Shown piece after piece: positions 33,563 through 44,806 of a DNA stretch of 64,000 bases; the first letter of the stretch is position 1; each line of letters starts with the position of its first letter. Under the pieces are notes generated by a model. That model saw only the letters and a program-made list of their open reading frames with translations, had not been told where the DNA came from and did not search any database. The stretch covers positions 1-64,000 of the forward strand of contig CP103033.1 of the NCBI GenBank assembly GCA_024752435.1. The letters run 5' to 3'. This DNA is from Allantophomopsis cytisporea (taxonomy: Eukaryota > Ascomycota > Leotiomycetes > Phacidiales > Phacidiaceae). The position numbers were made by a program, and so were the translations under genes.

Positions 33563-34861
33563 TTAGGGACTGTATGAATGGCTACACTGCGGTGTGGTAG
33601 GCGCTGTTTCGAAGTATATCTTGTTGTATACATTATTGCCGGTGTTGGCGACGACACTCGGTGGAGGCTGTAACGGCCCACCCTTGTTGTTAGGATAGTC
33701 TGGGCTCAATGCAGACAACGAACATCCTGCAATCGAACCCGGCGATAGCGCATCGAGTTTAGCAGCAGCCCAAGTAATACCAGCAGCGACAGCCTCTAAT
33801 TCTCCGGCTAACGCTAGAGGAGTGATGGAATTGATACCCTGATAAAGGTCGCAGATGATCGTATTCAGGTTGAGATTGCTGGTGCCGAGCTGAGGGATAG
33901 CCATGGGGATTGGATTTGCAGGGTAAATCTCTGTGAGGCCTTGGGTAAGAGCTACGACAGCTCCATAAGGAGTGGCACGACGGTACCAGTTTGGTGGCCA
34001 TTGCTCTGGAACATATTCAAATTGGTCTTTGTTGGCATCGTATTTGGCACCAATGATGCTACTGATAGACTCGTAGTTGGCTACACCACCAGCACCGTAT
34101 GTGCCATTGGAGAAGTATGCAGGATAAAAGTTGAAGGCCACGATCGAAACAATGGATGGGAATGGGAAGTAATAAAGATACGGGTTGTACTTCTGGGAAA
34201 ACTGAGAGTTCATTTTGTACTGCTGGGCCATGGCTGGAATATCGAATTGTTTAGAGGCACTGTTGGCGACGATCCCGACATTCTGCTTGAAGATACGAGA
34301 TGATATGTGGTGGTTATCCCCGCACCCAAGATAGTAATCTTCTTTGTTGGGGGAGATGTCTGCTTCGACTGTTGAATGTCTGTTGAGACCGCCAACGTTG
34401 CCAGGACCAGCACCTAGCCACCATGACTCCGTGGCAATGTCGCCATCCGTGAGAGTAGCGAAGATGGCGAGGATGGTGGAAAGATCTGTACCCATGTTGA
34501 AGCCAACTGCAGTGGCATTTACGATCTGTCCGAAGGAAACGTATCCATTCCGAGGGAGGTAGCCATAATTCGCTAGCAAGTTGAGAGCTGGACATGGGCC
34601 ACGAGAGTCACCAAATCCTGGGGCTTTAAATGTGTAGCCTGGCTGAGGTCTTTTGTTTGCTGGATCAACACTAGTAGCAACTGAGCCAAGAATGCCTGCA
34701 ATGATTCCTGCGGTAGAAGAAGTGGTTGAGGCACGTTCCTCCACTTTAGATCCAGCCATGGCTCGTCTCAGAAGATCCTCTTTTGGTTCGCCGCCCATAA
34801 AAGGGAACGCAGAGATGAAGGCCGGCAAGGCTAGTATACCAAATTGAAATTTCATGATCAT
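33563..34861 (-). CDS. Secreted heme-thiolate peroxidase / peroxygenase (UPO-like)
   Basis: This is a 432-residue single-exon protein of the chloroperoxidase/unspecific peroxygenase family. A signal peptide is likely (FGILALPAFISAFP, about 7-20), followed by a Ser/Thr-rich propeptide. The proximal heme-thiolate motif PCPALNLLANYGYLPRNG places the ligand Cys at about residue 90. The distal acid motif reads STVEADIS with Glu167 and Asp169; the middle residue is Ala where the best-known members have Gly or His. GCGDNHHISS and several N-glycosylation sequons (NAT, NGT) follow. These enzymes use hydrogen peroxide to oxygenate C-H and C=C bonds, normally outside the cell. It is on the same strand as the PKS-NRPS and about 1 kb upstream of it. 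Cluster membership is plausible, not shown. Confidence 0.85.
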   Translation of the reverse strand: MIMKFQFGILALPAFISAFPFMGGEPKEDLLRRAMAGSKVEERASTTSSTAGIIAGILGSVATSVDPANKRPQPGYTFKAPGFGDSRGPCPALNLLANYGYLPRNGYVSFGQIVNATAVGFNMGTDLSTILAIFATLTDGDIATESWWLGAGPGNVGGLNRHSTVEADISPNKEDYYLGCGDNHHISSRIFKQNVGIVANSASKQFDIPAMAQQYKMNSQFSQKYNPYLYYFPFPSIVSIVAFNFYPAYFSNGTYGAGGVANYESISSIIGAKYDANKDQFEYVPEQWPPNWYRRATPYGAVVALTQGLTEIYPANPIPMAIPQLGTSNLNLNTIICDLYQGINSITPLALAGELEAVAAGITWAAAKLDALSPGSIAGCSLSALSPDYPNNKGGPLQPPPSVVANTGNNVYNKIYFETAPTTPQCSHSYSP

Positions 34862-36688
34862 GATGATGAATATAAGAGAGATTTGGTACTTATGAAATCA
34901 TGTTTCCAGTCGAGAAACCTGCATCTACTTATACACAGGCCTATACGGAGATGATTACCTGGAGACTCCTCCGATGGTCCCGAGGCTTCTCAGGCGCCAC
35001 CTCTGTCAGTTGTCCAGTATCGTCTGACGAATACTCACATTGTGAGAGAATGTTTCTAACGATTGTCAAGAAGCTGATAAGATGGAGCTTGAACTAGTCA
35101 TTTAGTAAGATGAACAGATCACAGATCGGCTTCGATTAAGCTAGAGCTTAGTTTAGTCTTGCACATCAGCGTTGTACTTTCTGGATCCTGCCGTTAATCG
35201 AATTTCAACAAAGAAATTGGTTCATCGATGACATGTGGGCGCAGAGCGCTCATACTCTCGATCGCCATTTCGCTGTGCTATTATGCGCAACAGCTACAAT
35301 AGGCGAGACATTATTTAATCCGTACTAAAGTAGCATTAAATGTGGAGGTATTACCTCAGGCATAGAAAAAAGGTATTGATATTACTTGTGGCGATACTGA
35401 GACTTCTCTTAACTTAAGTCTGAGCTTCATCACTTGGTGAGTGTAAGTTGTCTCTTGTCAGATCTTGATACTTGAGCCTCTCTACCGTTTTAAGCTCTTG
35501 AAGTAATGCTACCTTATACTTCGTGAAGGATGCTTTGTCAACTCACACCGAGTACCCTCGCTGTACGAATTGCCATTTGCGTTGTAAAGGACTTTCTCTT
35601 ACTATTTGTGTGTTCCAGAGTAGCCCGCTCGGCGTCTCTAGCTTTGGAAAGCTTAGTTAGGCAGAGATCTTCCTACTTAAACCTCTGGTTTGCCTCTTCT
35701 GTTCCTGCCGGACTTGGGATTGGTTACTCGGATCATCTGATCAACATCAGGAAGCCCTATTGCCGGGTAGTGGTCGGACTAACATGAAACACACAAAGTA
35801 TAAACACAAAGGAGTATGCAGCAAGACCAATGTGCTCATTAAACCCATGAGTACTTGGAGAACAAACCCATTGATGAATAAGACCAATATCTACTGTAGC
35901 AATAGCACTACTCTCGGTAATTACCGTTAAGCCTTCAGTTGTTGCAGGCGAGCTAATAAGTAGCAATTCAGCCTCGCGGTCATCAAAACCTTAACATTAC
36001 GCTTATATAAAGCCGCTTGAGCTAAGCTCTTCCCCTCCAAGCTTTGAGTCTATTCTAACGTAGACTACCAGAATATAGAGTGCTCAGTCATGCAATTTGA
36101 TTTTTTGTGACGTAAATAATGTGAGATTTTAGCGAGAAAAGGGAGACCGATTCTAAGCAGCTTAACGACATTAATTAGTAGGATGTCACTGCTATCAACA
36201 TATTTTGTCAATATCAGGCCTCACTGTACCGGAGTATGAGCTGCGGAAGTAAGAACTGTCTAGTCTTACTCTATTACCGGATTAGGCTTGCAAGCGGCCT
36301 ACCACTACGTAGTATTAGATAGCTGCAGACTAGAATCTTGCTCCTTCTTTTTCAAACAACTCAATAACCAACTTCAGCTCCCCAAATATTGCGAGAATTG
36401 CTAAAATTCCAAAAATATCAAAAGTAATCGAGAGCGTCATCATTGATCGAATGCAGCGTACTGTAGTGTCTATATTTATTACCCTCGGGTACACATGTAA
36501 TCCTTGGGCTCTAACCTTGCTTCACAATTGTCTTTTGTCTCGAACTCGTCGTCGTACTCCTCCTGCTCTCCTCACTGTCCGCTAGTAGGCACTGGCACAC
36601 TCTACACTCTGCATTGCAATATCTCCGCTCCAAGTAGATCCGGTAACAAAATGTGACGGTACGGACTCTTCTGGTTTATGCTTGGTAA
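34862..36688. other. Gene-poor stretch at the right edge of the cluster
   Basis: Nothing here resembles a conserved protein. A TCGGCTTCGA element lies at 35126-35135, about 265 bp upstream of the peroxygenase start, and is close to the cluster promoter elements. The rest is AT-rich with short random ORFs. Confidence 0.45.
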
Positions 36689-36790
36689 TTGACGTTGGCG
36701 GGTTCTTGACGTCGGGGGGTTCTTGACGTCGGTGGGTTCTTGACGTTGGTGGGTTCTTGACGTCGGTGGGTTCTTGACGTCGATGGATTC
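36689..36790. repeat. 17-bp tandem repeat with TGACGTC cores, about 6 copies
   Basis: Six consecutive 17-bp units of the form TTGACGTCGGTGGGTTC follow each other, with small changes (GTT for GTC in two units, GATGGATTC in the last), and then decay into TTTACCTCG. The period is not a multiple of three, so it is not coding. Each unit carries TGACGT(C/T), resembling the core of bZIP (CRE-type) sites. Confidence 0.85.
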
Positions 36791-37506
36791 TTTACCTCGA
36801 CAAGTCTAGATCAACCTCTTATTCATAGACATTCGATCTGAAACAATGCTTATCATAATGCACGAACCAAATTTGAAAGGAACCTTACCATTTTTAGTCC
36901 AGTCAATTTCACTAACCCTTGGAGATCGTCTCCGGTATGGCATTGTTGTTGCAGGTGCGCAATCCGTAATGTAAGAATGAATTGGGACCGTTGATAATTA
37001 GTAGAGTTACGGATTAAAAGCCGTTGGAGTTACGAATCTGGCCGCTACATAATTGGCTTTGCTCTTTTCGAATAGACAAAGCCACTCAGCACCTAGATGG
37101 GGATAGACATTAACTAGTGCTTTTGGTAAATTGCTAGCTGTATGAAGGAGACTTCCGACGTACTGGTGGTTCACTGATCAGTCTTACATTTGAGACGGAA
37201 GATCTAAACTTAATAATGTACTTACAAAATCGTGTCGAGGATGTATTGTATTACAGAATTGTGTGTACAGCTTCAAATTATAGTAGCGGATTTGTGTCGA
37301 CACGATATTGTATACGCAAAGTAGCGTTCAACACAATATCGTACACTTATTCTTCAAAATATTCGATGACAGTAATCCAATACGTCAACTCGTACTCTAG
37401 TTGATATGACTTACACATCGACTGGGACGCACTTCTTCGGAGAGCGCATCACACCAACATCACAATCACAAATACATTATAGATTTGGGGTGTTAATTCG
37501 AGAAGA
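36791..37506. other. Non-coding stretch with a small inverted repeat
   Basis: No gene was seen. ACGATATTGT at about 37301-37310 and its reverse complement at about 37335-37345 form an imperfect inverted repeat near the end of the RAD57-like gene. Confidence 0.4.
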
Positions 37507-38783
37507 TTACAAAGAACTTCCAGCTATAGTCATTAATCCTGATCCTGTGATCTTAAATTCCACAGCATCCTGCAATCCCGAAACTCCCGGTGCACACCAT
37601 GGCGCAAACACAACTCTCATCCATCGCCGCCATGTCCTGAGAACCGTTTCACCGTCCTCGGCTTGTCCATACACAGGATGCTTTACCAATACAATACGAC
37701 ATGCGATTTGGGAAGTCCAAACAAGACCTAAGCTCGGCGTCTTGAGATCACCAGCAGAAGGATCATCACCCCAGCCAGTGAACCATCGCTGCTGATGATC
37801 GAGTGATATTGGATCTGTCGAAGGATTCTCCGATAGTCCAAGTTCTGCTGCTGTGGCCGCCATGCTTGAGCTTGGTCCAGTAGAGGAAGATGGAGGTGCC
37901 ATTGAATGATGTCCAAGCGGACTGCTTTGTATTCTTCGCAGTGGACTATTTCCCTGTCTGCCGCCAAATCGATCTGCCACCTGATTGGCTACAACAATTG
38001 CAATATTATGAGCCCTTGCAAGCTCACGAAGAAGTTGTCCTAACTTTATAAGCTCTCCAGAACGCTTTGCCATGTTCTCCCCGTTCCGACTCACACCGGG
38101 TCTTTCGAACTCAGCCCGGTAGTTTGATGCGACTGAATCAATAACAACGAGACCAATGTTGTACTTCTCAATAGCCACAGGGAGTTGGTATTTGATGATA
38201 TGATCCTGTGATTCAAGATCTGGAGTGACTATACTTATTACTCTATCTAGAGATGCTGGCGGAATCGCTGCGGCGAGGATAGGATTCGAGGACAGCATTT
38301 GCGAAAGTCGCGTGGTTGGCAATGCAGATTCGGTAGATATATAGATAGCTGATCGAGACGTGCCATGTGGAGCAGGTAACTGAGAACTCAGAAGTAGTCC
38401 AAGAAGGAATTGTGTCTTTCCAGCACCACTAATATGTTAGTGGAGTGGATAATTTGGAGCTGGAACTCATACCTTTCACCTGCCACTTCTGTTATGTAGC
38501 CGGTAGGTATTCCACCCCCCAAAGCACTGTCGAGAGTATCATCGAGAGTTGATATGCTACTTGATGTAGAGGTATCTTCCGTCAAGTCGGACTGTAATGC
38601 TTGAAGTACCGCATCACAAAGACGTTTCAGGTCGAGGAGCGGAAGGCGAGCACGCTTCGCAATTTCAGCAACGTTCTGAGTTATGAGATCACTGGTGGTG
38701 ACATGAGCTCTTTCTAGAGGTGGGATTAATCGAACATAATCTGAAGTTGGAAAGTTTGGCAGGATTTGCGTGAGGTCCGTCAT
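37507..38783 (-). CDS. RAD57-like RecA-family recombination protein
   Basis: Exons 38473-38783 and 37507-38428 (44-nt intron, donor GTATGA, acceptor TTAG) give 410 residues. An N-terminal HhH-like region (about 30-60) is followed by LDSALGGGIPTG and the Walker A motif GESGAGKTQ, which spans the intron. IYISTES, the Walker B-like LVVIDSVASNYRAEF and IVVANQVADRFGG follow. This is the layout of the eukaryotic RAD51 paralogue Rad57/XRCC3, which with Rad55 supports Rad51 filaments during double-strand break repair. It is a housekeeping gene and marks the end of the metabolite cluster on this side. The C-terminal part is longer and less conserved, as in other filamentous fungi. A XRCC3-type name would be equally fair. 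Confidence 0.85.
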
Positions 38784-40004
38784 TGAGGCATCTCATGTTT
38801 CCGAGGTATTATTGTGACATGAGGAAGACGCGACTTTTTCGCGTGCTTGATTGTTGACTTCGCTTTGACGTAGCTAATCACTAGTGAAAGTCAAACAAAT
38901 CAAAAATGACTGAAAATTGGAAATGAATTTTAATTCTACATATGAAGAGGCCGGATAAATCACCTTTACGAGTACTTTACTGAAGATTCTTCAAAATATT
39001 AGGGACGAGGAGTACTCTTTTCGACCCAAAGTATTCGGCTCATTCCATAAGTATGGACTTCGTGCACTTTCCGCGTAAAGTGTTTGGCGTTGATGTCAGA
39101 CTTCGGTATTTGTTCCAACAGTCAACCGCAGGATTAATCTATAGAGATTTGTAAGAAGCTGATTTTTCACTCAATAATCAATCCTCAATACAGCAATGAT
39201 CATCCCTTCATCACTTTGGGCTTATAGGGCCTTCCTCGCAATCAATTGGTCGTATCGGCTCGGCTCAGTTCAGAAGAGTTCGTGCTCGGGTTATTAATAC
39301 CCCTTCTCATCGTCTGTTTGGATACCAGCTGAAAGCAATGAAACCAGTAGTGTTTTCTCTCCCTTCTTTGATAGGGAGAGCTGCAGGTCCACGAGGTCTT
39401 ACATATATCAGTTTTATTTAGTACGTAAGTACGACCCCAAGCCCTCACAATGTCGGCCACGAACGCCATGTAAATGCTCGAACTCGCAAAACTACGATTA
39501 ACACCGAGATCGTTCAGATTCATCTGACCTTCCCTGTGTACTAGCTTCCATGCAGTCAACACTAAATCTGTGTTTCAGGGGTCGATTGCGGGGTGTAGAA
39601 GTGCTGCATCTTACCGACAGTACTTTCTCGAAATTTTATTCGCACGACAGAAGAGTACGTGGGTCATGGCTCCAACCCTACCTCGATAAGCATTATAGTA
39701 GAGTTTCCTTATCAAGTCAATTTTAATTGTTAGTTCGTGTTTCCAAGACTCTCTCAGCTTCTGCGTTACCTTATTTGGTATAAGCAATGGCACGCCGACC
39801 TTGTACGGCTAATAGAGCAACGGAGACAGTGAATTCACGAATAAGTGGAAGGGTGGTAAAGAGCTCCCGAGTCGAACTGTGCCAAGAATTGTAGTAAGCC
39901 ATTTATAAAGTGGCTGCTATATTAAGCGTAGGTAACTTCATTGTCTCTCATCTTTGCTTCTTGCTGCTTTTTCAAACTCTTTGTCTTGTTGTATACTATA
40001 TAGA
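38784..40004. other. Intergenic region
   Basis: No supported gene is present. The region contains the promoters of the RAD57-like gene and of the broken GH78 gene. Confidence 0.5.
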
Positions 40005-42692
40005 ATGGGGTTCTGTAATCCTTGGGTGTATCTATTCGGCATACTATCTATGACTGTTGCAACATGTGAAGCTGCACAGGAATCGTGGAATACAAAAGCA
40101 GAGTATGTTTATGTCACTATAATCAAAGAACATGCTCTATCTAGAGATACTCTCGGTTTGTGATGAATTGTTAAGGGATTGTCCTCTGACGACACATAGA
40201 AACACAACGTCGTCATATTTCTATCCATCTGGGGTAGCAATTAGCAAATCTCCCCTCCTTGCCAAGGAAAATACAGCGCAATCACTCTGAACTCGACCTA
40301 CACATTTGCTACATTAGACTACGGGTATGAAGTTGCTGGTTATCCTGTCTTCAATGTTGCATCCGTATCTGGAAAAGTACGAATCGAGGTCAAGTATTCT
40401 GAGGTCTTTGAGGGTCTTAGCTTACCATGGGCTGGTGGACCATATCCTTTTGCTGTCACTTTAAGTAACAACTTCTGGGTTGAGACTTATGAAATAACTG
40501 AGTCTGGGCTAATATCTGCTTTTCTTGTTCGGGGAGGACAGAGATGGTAATCAATACAACTTCTCACTAACGGAAGCGGCACATTTGATAAGGTTGGCTT
40601 CAGAGCAAGTATAACGCCCATCAATATTGACAACCTTCCCGGCCAATTTTCATCTTCGGACCCATCATACAACAACATCTGGGATCTCGGTACACGAGCG
40701 GTATCTGCGGCTTGCTTTGAAGCAAGATCACAGGGCACTATGTGAGAAGTCTCCGAAGAAGATGGTGCTTACATACGAGGAATGAGACCTGCTTTGAGTG
40801 CTTCCGCACCGCCTAACTACACAAATTATACGTTGACATTTTCAACTAAGATTGCCCGTGGGGGAACAGGCTGGAGCATTTTCAGTATCCTTGCTCTTAA
40901 ATTGATATTTGATACTGAAATAGCTAGGCCAATCCGCTTAACGCCCTCGTTGGTGGATTTCAACTGAATTTGAATGGAGAATTTCCAGAAGAAACAACCT
41001 TTGTCAACACTAACAAGTCACTAACACCTCCGAACTCCATCATGCTGTTCTATGGCTGGTCTTTCGTAAATCAATCAATATTGCCTTCGTACTATATGGA
41101 TACATTTGACGTTCCTTTTGTGGTTCACGAAAACGAATGGTATGAGATATCTACGTCTCTTTCTGGACGCACTATACAGGCATCAATCAACAGTCAGAAT
41201 GTTTTTACCATTTCCATCAACGATTACCATACAGCCAGTGCAACTCTCGAGGGAAATTGGGGCTTTGGACCATGGCAAGATCAGGTAGCTTTTGTTAAGG
41301 ATGTCAAGGTAACATCAACTTCCAACGGCACCCTTCTCTATAATAACCCGATGACCAATTCATCAATTTTGTCGGAGTATGGTGTCCTGGAGAACAGATA
41401 CGCTATGTGTATGGACGGTGCAAAACGTGATCGTCTTGTATGGCTAGGGGATTTCTTTCACACGACTAGGATTATTGGGGCTTCCACGCAGAAATGGGAA
41501 CAGATTAAGGGGACTTTTCAGATTCTTCTTGACTGGCAAATTGGTAACGGCCAGTTCCCGATTAGTCCCCCTTATGGGTTACGAATCTTCTGACAATGAT
41601 GATTTTGCCACGGCTGGTTATTATGGGCTTCCAGTCTATCAGATTCTTGGCTTCCTTGCCTTTGTGGGCTACATGCAAGACAGTAACGACATTGAGTTTG
41701 CAACTTCTACATGGCCGCTTTGGAAGAAACAGATTAAATTCATTTTGGATAGTGTTAACAACAAAACCAGACTTGTCACACTCGAGAGCTTCGCATTCAT
41801 AGGGCCATATGACGGAGGGTCAGCTGTCTCTTGTGCGGTTGTACAAGCCCTTGATGGTGCCTGGCAGATTGCTACTGCAATCAATGATACAGCCTCAGCA
41901 GCAACATACAAGGTGGCCTCGACAAAGCTTGCTGCCGCCATCAATGAGCAACTCTGGAATGAGAGGCTAGGCCTTTACTCCATCGAACTTGCAGATCCTG
42001 ATTATTTTTCAGTCTCAGGACTCTCGTTTGCTATCACCAGTGGTGTTGCAGGACCCGAAAGGGCCTTGAGGTCCCTAGCTCATCTAGATCGACTGCGTTT
42101 AGGCCCTGGCTACAAAGATTCTTCCATAGTCAATTCCAGCGATCCGACTGCGAATATTTCCCCGAATACGAATGGTTTCCTTCTCTCTGCCCTCATGGAA
42201 TCAAATCAGACAGCCCCGACCAGGTTCTTGATTGAAAGCCTCTGGGGAGCCATGCTTAGCAATGAGTCTACATCAACAGGCGCAAGCTGGGAGTATGTCG
42301 ATCAAGATGGTCAGCCCGGATTGAGTCTTTTCACCAGTGGAAGTCATCCTTGGGGAGGCGCAGCTACTTATATTCTAACAAGGTATGTTGCTGGTATCAA
42401 AGCGACGACATTCGGATACAAGTCTTGGCAAATTATGCCAGCTTATTGTGGATTTGGACTTGAAAACGTGAGTGTGAAAGTCTCCACACCTTATGGCCCA
42501 CTCAGCGTCGAATGGAGCTCCAACTCGACTTGGCTTGATGTGGAGATTATAGCTCCGAAAGGGACTGAAGGAACTTTTGTTTTGAACAAAGACTTTGATT
42601 GTGCATCTGGAAACTCCAGGGCCAGGAATACGCTCACTTCCGTGAGCTCTTTGGGGGGTGGGAAGGCACATGTATTTAGTATTCGTCTGTGA
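40005..42692 (+). pseudogene. Broken GH78 alpha-L-rhamnosidase-like gene
   Basis: The path starts with a signal-peptide-like N-terminus (WVYLFGILSMTVATCEA). A beta-sandwich part follows (LDYGYEVAGYPVF, VRGGQRW) and then a lectin-like insert. The (alpha/alpha)6 domain comes last, with VDGAKRDRLVW-type DGAKRDRLVWLGD, LDWQIGNGQFP, GASWEYVDQDGQPG and SGSHPWGGAATYIL. This order is that of GH78 enzymes. Breaks are in-frame TAA at 40548-40550 where the flanks predict Gln, in-frame TGA at 40743-40745 where Trp is predicted, and a one-base frame change in the C-run at 41567-41571. A further frame mismatch lies near 40885-40930. The largest open part, 41475-42692, is intact. The original enzyme would be secreted and remove rhamnose from plant glycosides. 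Now probably inactive. Confidence 0.8.
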
Positions 42693-43203
42693 AATAAGCT
42701 TGATGGTGAAGGTTATTGGGTTAATTAAGGTTGATAAGAGACCAGGTTGCACTCGCCAAAGCAGTTTAGTATGCGTTTTTTGCCCGAAACTGACAGGACG
42801 ATCAGACTCTTGTTCCATTAGGTGCCCAGTGAAATATGTTACACAGTAACGACTAACGACCTAAACTACTGTTGCCTAACTTACGTACTATAGTCGGGCT
42901 TCTGACGGCCGATGTGGCAGTGCGATGCGCATCTGGCGTTCCCTCCGGGCCTGCAAAATAATTCGGCCCCACGTCTTTTGATGACCCCGCCCACGGAAAG
43001 TCCGGGGAATCACCATGATATATAATGGCTCAATGATAAGTATAAGATTTATATTTTCACAGCAGTTCCAAAACACGAGTTATAAAGCACTTTCGGTTCC
43101 TTTCAAACAGACTTTAATCTCTCAAAAAGCAAACTACTCCTCATCTTCGGCGCTGAAAATCCCAATCATCAACAATCGCGAAACACCCTCTCTATTCAAT
43201 ACG
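42693..43203. other. Intergenic region and 5' leader
   Basis: The frame of the downstream oxidoreductase stays open back to 43015. That added stretch is Ser/Asn-rich and lacks family similarity, so it is treated as 5' leader. A mitochondrial leader cannot be excluded. Confidence 0.45.
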
Positions 43204-44127
43204 ATGCATACAGCTCTTGTCAGTGAATGGGGTCAATCTCCAAAGTATGTAGAAGTTGAAGCCCCAGAAGTCCCAGCGCAGGGTTCAGATACAGTACAAA
43301 TCAAAGTCACCGCCGCTGGCTTGCATGGCTTGGTACGCTCTCGCGCTGCAGGCACCCATTATTCAAGCAAGAACCTTCCGCATATACCTGGAATCGATGG
43401 CACTGGTACGACAACCGATGGACAGGAAGTCTACTTTTTGACCATTGGAACTGGTGGCGGGTCTTATAGCGAAATTATAAATGTTCCCAAAACTGCAGTC
43501 ATACCACTGCCTGCGGGCCTGGATCCTGTCCAAACAGCAGGGCTGGTGAATCCTGCTCTCTCATCATGGATGGCGTTGAAGACTCGTACAACATCCCTGC
43601 CTCCAGATTTTACGGTTCTCATCATGGGTGTTACATCCACCTCTGGGAACTTGGCAATTCATCTTGCCAAGAAGCTCGGAGCAGGAAAGGTTCTTGGATG
43701 TGCACGCAACGCAGAAGCTATGTCTTCCCTTGATCTGGATGAGCGAATCACCCTTGCCAGCCCAGTTGAAGACACCGATTTCTCGAAGATCGGGAATATC
43801 GATGTGATTCTGGATTATGTGTACGGTCCAGCAACCTTGCACCTCCTGAAATCTCTCAAGTCCAGGACTCCTGTGCAATATGTCCATATTGGTTCTCTGG
43901 GAGGCTTGGAATTGAATCTTCATGGATCAATCTTAAGGTCTAAGGATTTGACAATCAGAGGGTCTGGTCCCGGAAGCTTTAAACTCGAAGAAGTGGGAAA
44001 GGAGCTACCAACATTATTGAAATCGCTCGTAGGAATTCAGAAGCATGATCTGAAGGCGGTTCCATTGAAAGACATCGAAGTTGTATGGAATGAGGGCGCA
44101 GAGAAAAGAATTGTTTTCTTACCCTGA
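43204..44127 (+). CDS. Zinc-type alcohol dehydrogenase-like / quinone oxidoreductase family protein
   Basis: This is a 307-residue single-exon medium-chain reductase. The start at 43204 (MHTALVSEWG) matches the usual beginning of this family. GroES-like part: AGLHGLVRSRAAGTHY and LPHIPGIDGTGT. Nucleotide-binding part: LIMGVTSTSGNLAIHLAKKLGA (about 140-160), with the Rossmann turn followed by VLGCARN. The zinc-ligand cysteines of classical alcohol dehydrogenases are not visible, so it is probably a zinc-independent quinone/enone reductase. It is unlike the two LovC-type reductases: there is no YGGSTATG motif. Neighbours give no pathway hint. Confidence 0.82.
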   Translation: MHTALVSEWGQSPKYVEVEAPEVPAQGSDTVQIKVTAAGLHGLVRSRAAGTHYSSKNLPHIPGIDGTGTTTDGQEVYFLTIGTGGGSYSEIINVPKTAVIPLPAGLDPVQTAGLVNPALSSWMALKTRTTSLPPDFTVLIMGVTSTSGNLAIHLAKKLGAGKVLGCARNAEAMSSLDLDERITLASPVEDTDFSKIGNIDVILDYVYGPATLHLLKSLKSRTPVQYVHIGSLGGLELNLHGSILRSKDLTIRGSGPGSFKLEEVGKELPTLLKSLVGIQKHDLKAVPLKDIEVVWNEGAEKRIVFLP

Positions 44128-44506
44128 GAGTGGTTGGGATGGGCCTGCGACATTTCTGTGATTTCGATATTCATCAATGCCTCTGAGGTTGGGTTCTTTC
44201 TTTCTTCATTTTCTTTCTTCAGAACTGGGTAGTATGATGATAATTGCTGAGGAATGGAGTTTGGATTTCCTAACACGTGTTGACATTTGTCTATCAATAT
44301 ACGATCGTTCTCCACCAACTAATACTTCTGCAAAATCCCTACAAATTTGTGACTGTTGTATCACATGCAAATCTGCAACCCTAGGAGGCCGCCAATATCT
44401 GTCGTTTGTATGAACATGTCCATTTCACCGAGAGCTAATCCAGGCACACTCCTTCCAGGTATCCGTTCATCTCCCCGCCGAAGCTTACAACATAATATCC
44501 CTCAAT

Positions 44507-44806
44507 CTAGGAGCTGCCAACAACCTTTCCAATGACCATCTCAGGGCTAGCCTGAGCGAAGTTCTTGATGTCGCCCATAATCTCCTCGCTATCCTCCTTG
44601 GCAGCTGTAGCAAAGCTCTCCTCGGACTCCCAGAACAAGGTGCATTGAGTGGTGTACTTCTCGTTGTTGATTTCGGTGACGTGCCAAGACTTGAGACCAT
44701 ACTTGGCCCAGCGAGACTGCACAAGTGGCATGTGGGTGGAGAGGTAGTACTTCATGTCGAAAGGGGCCGCATCAGCGGGGTAGAGGAGGGTGACTGTTGC
44801 TGGCAT
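44507..44806 (-). CDS. EthD-domain protein
   Basis: This is a 99-residue dimeric alpha/beta-barrel type protein. It shows VTLLYP, the EthD-type FDMKYYLSTHMPLVQ (about residues 16-30, with the conserved His), W-AKYGLKSW, TQCTLFWES and a C-terminal IGKVVGSS. The start is the ATG at 44806 (MPATVT); the longer upstream frame adds only low-complexity residues. EthD proteins are small ferredoxin-like-fold proteins whose partners often include oxidations and cyclisations, but the role of stand-alone fungal ones is mostly unknown. It is flanked by the oxidoreductase (convergent). Confidence 0.85.
   Translation of the reverse strand: MPATVTLLYPADAAPFDMKYYLSTHMPLVQSRWAKYGLKSWHVTEINNEKYTTQCTLFWESEESFATAAKEDSEEIMGDIKNFAQASPEMVIGKVVGSS

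Noticed and set aside
36689..36790. CRISPR-like array
   Set aside because: The units are directly adjacent with no spacers, and the host is a fungus. It is a minisatellite.
38784..40004. Small ORFs between the RAD57-like and GH78 genes
   Set aside because: They are short, overlapping on both strands, and lack any domain or motif.
43015..43203. Extended N-terminus of the oxidoreductase as a mitochondrial leader
   Set aside because: The frame is open but the added residues lack family similarity, and the ATG at 43204 matches the normal family start. Kept as 5' leader.
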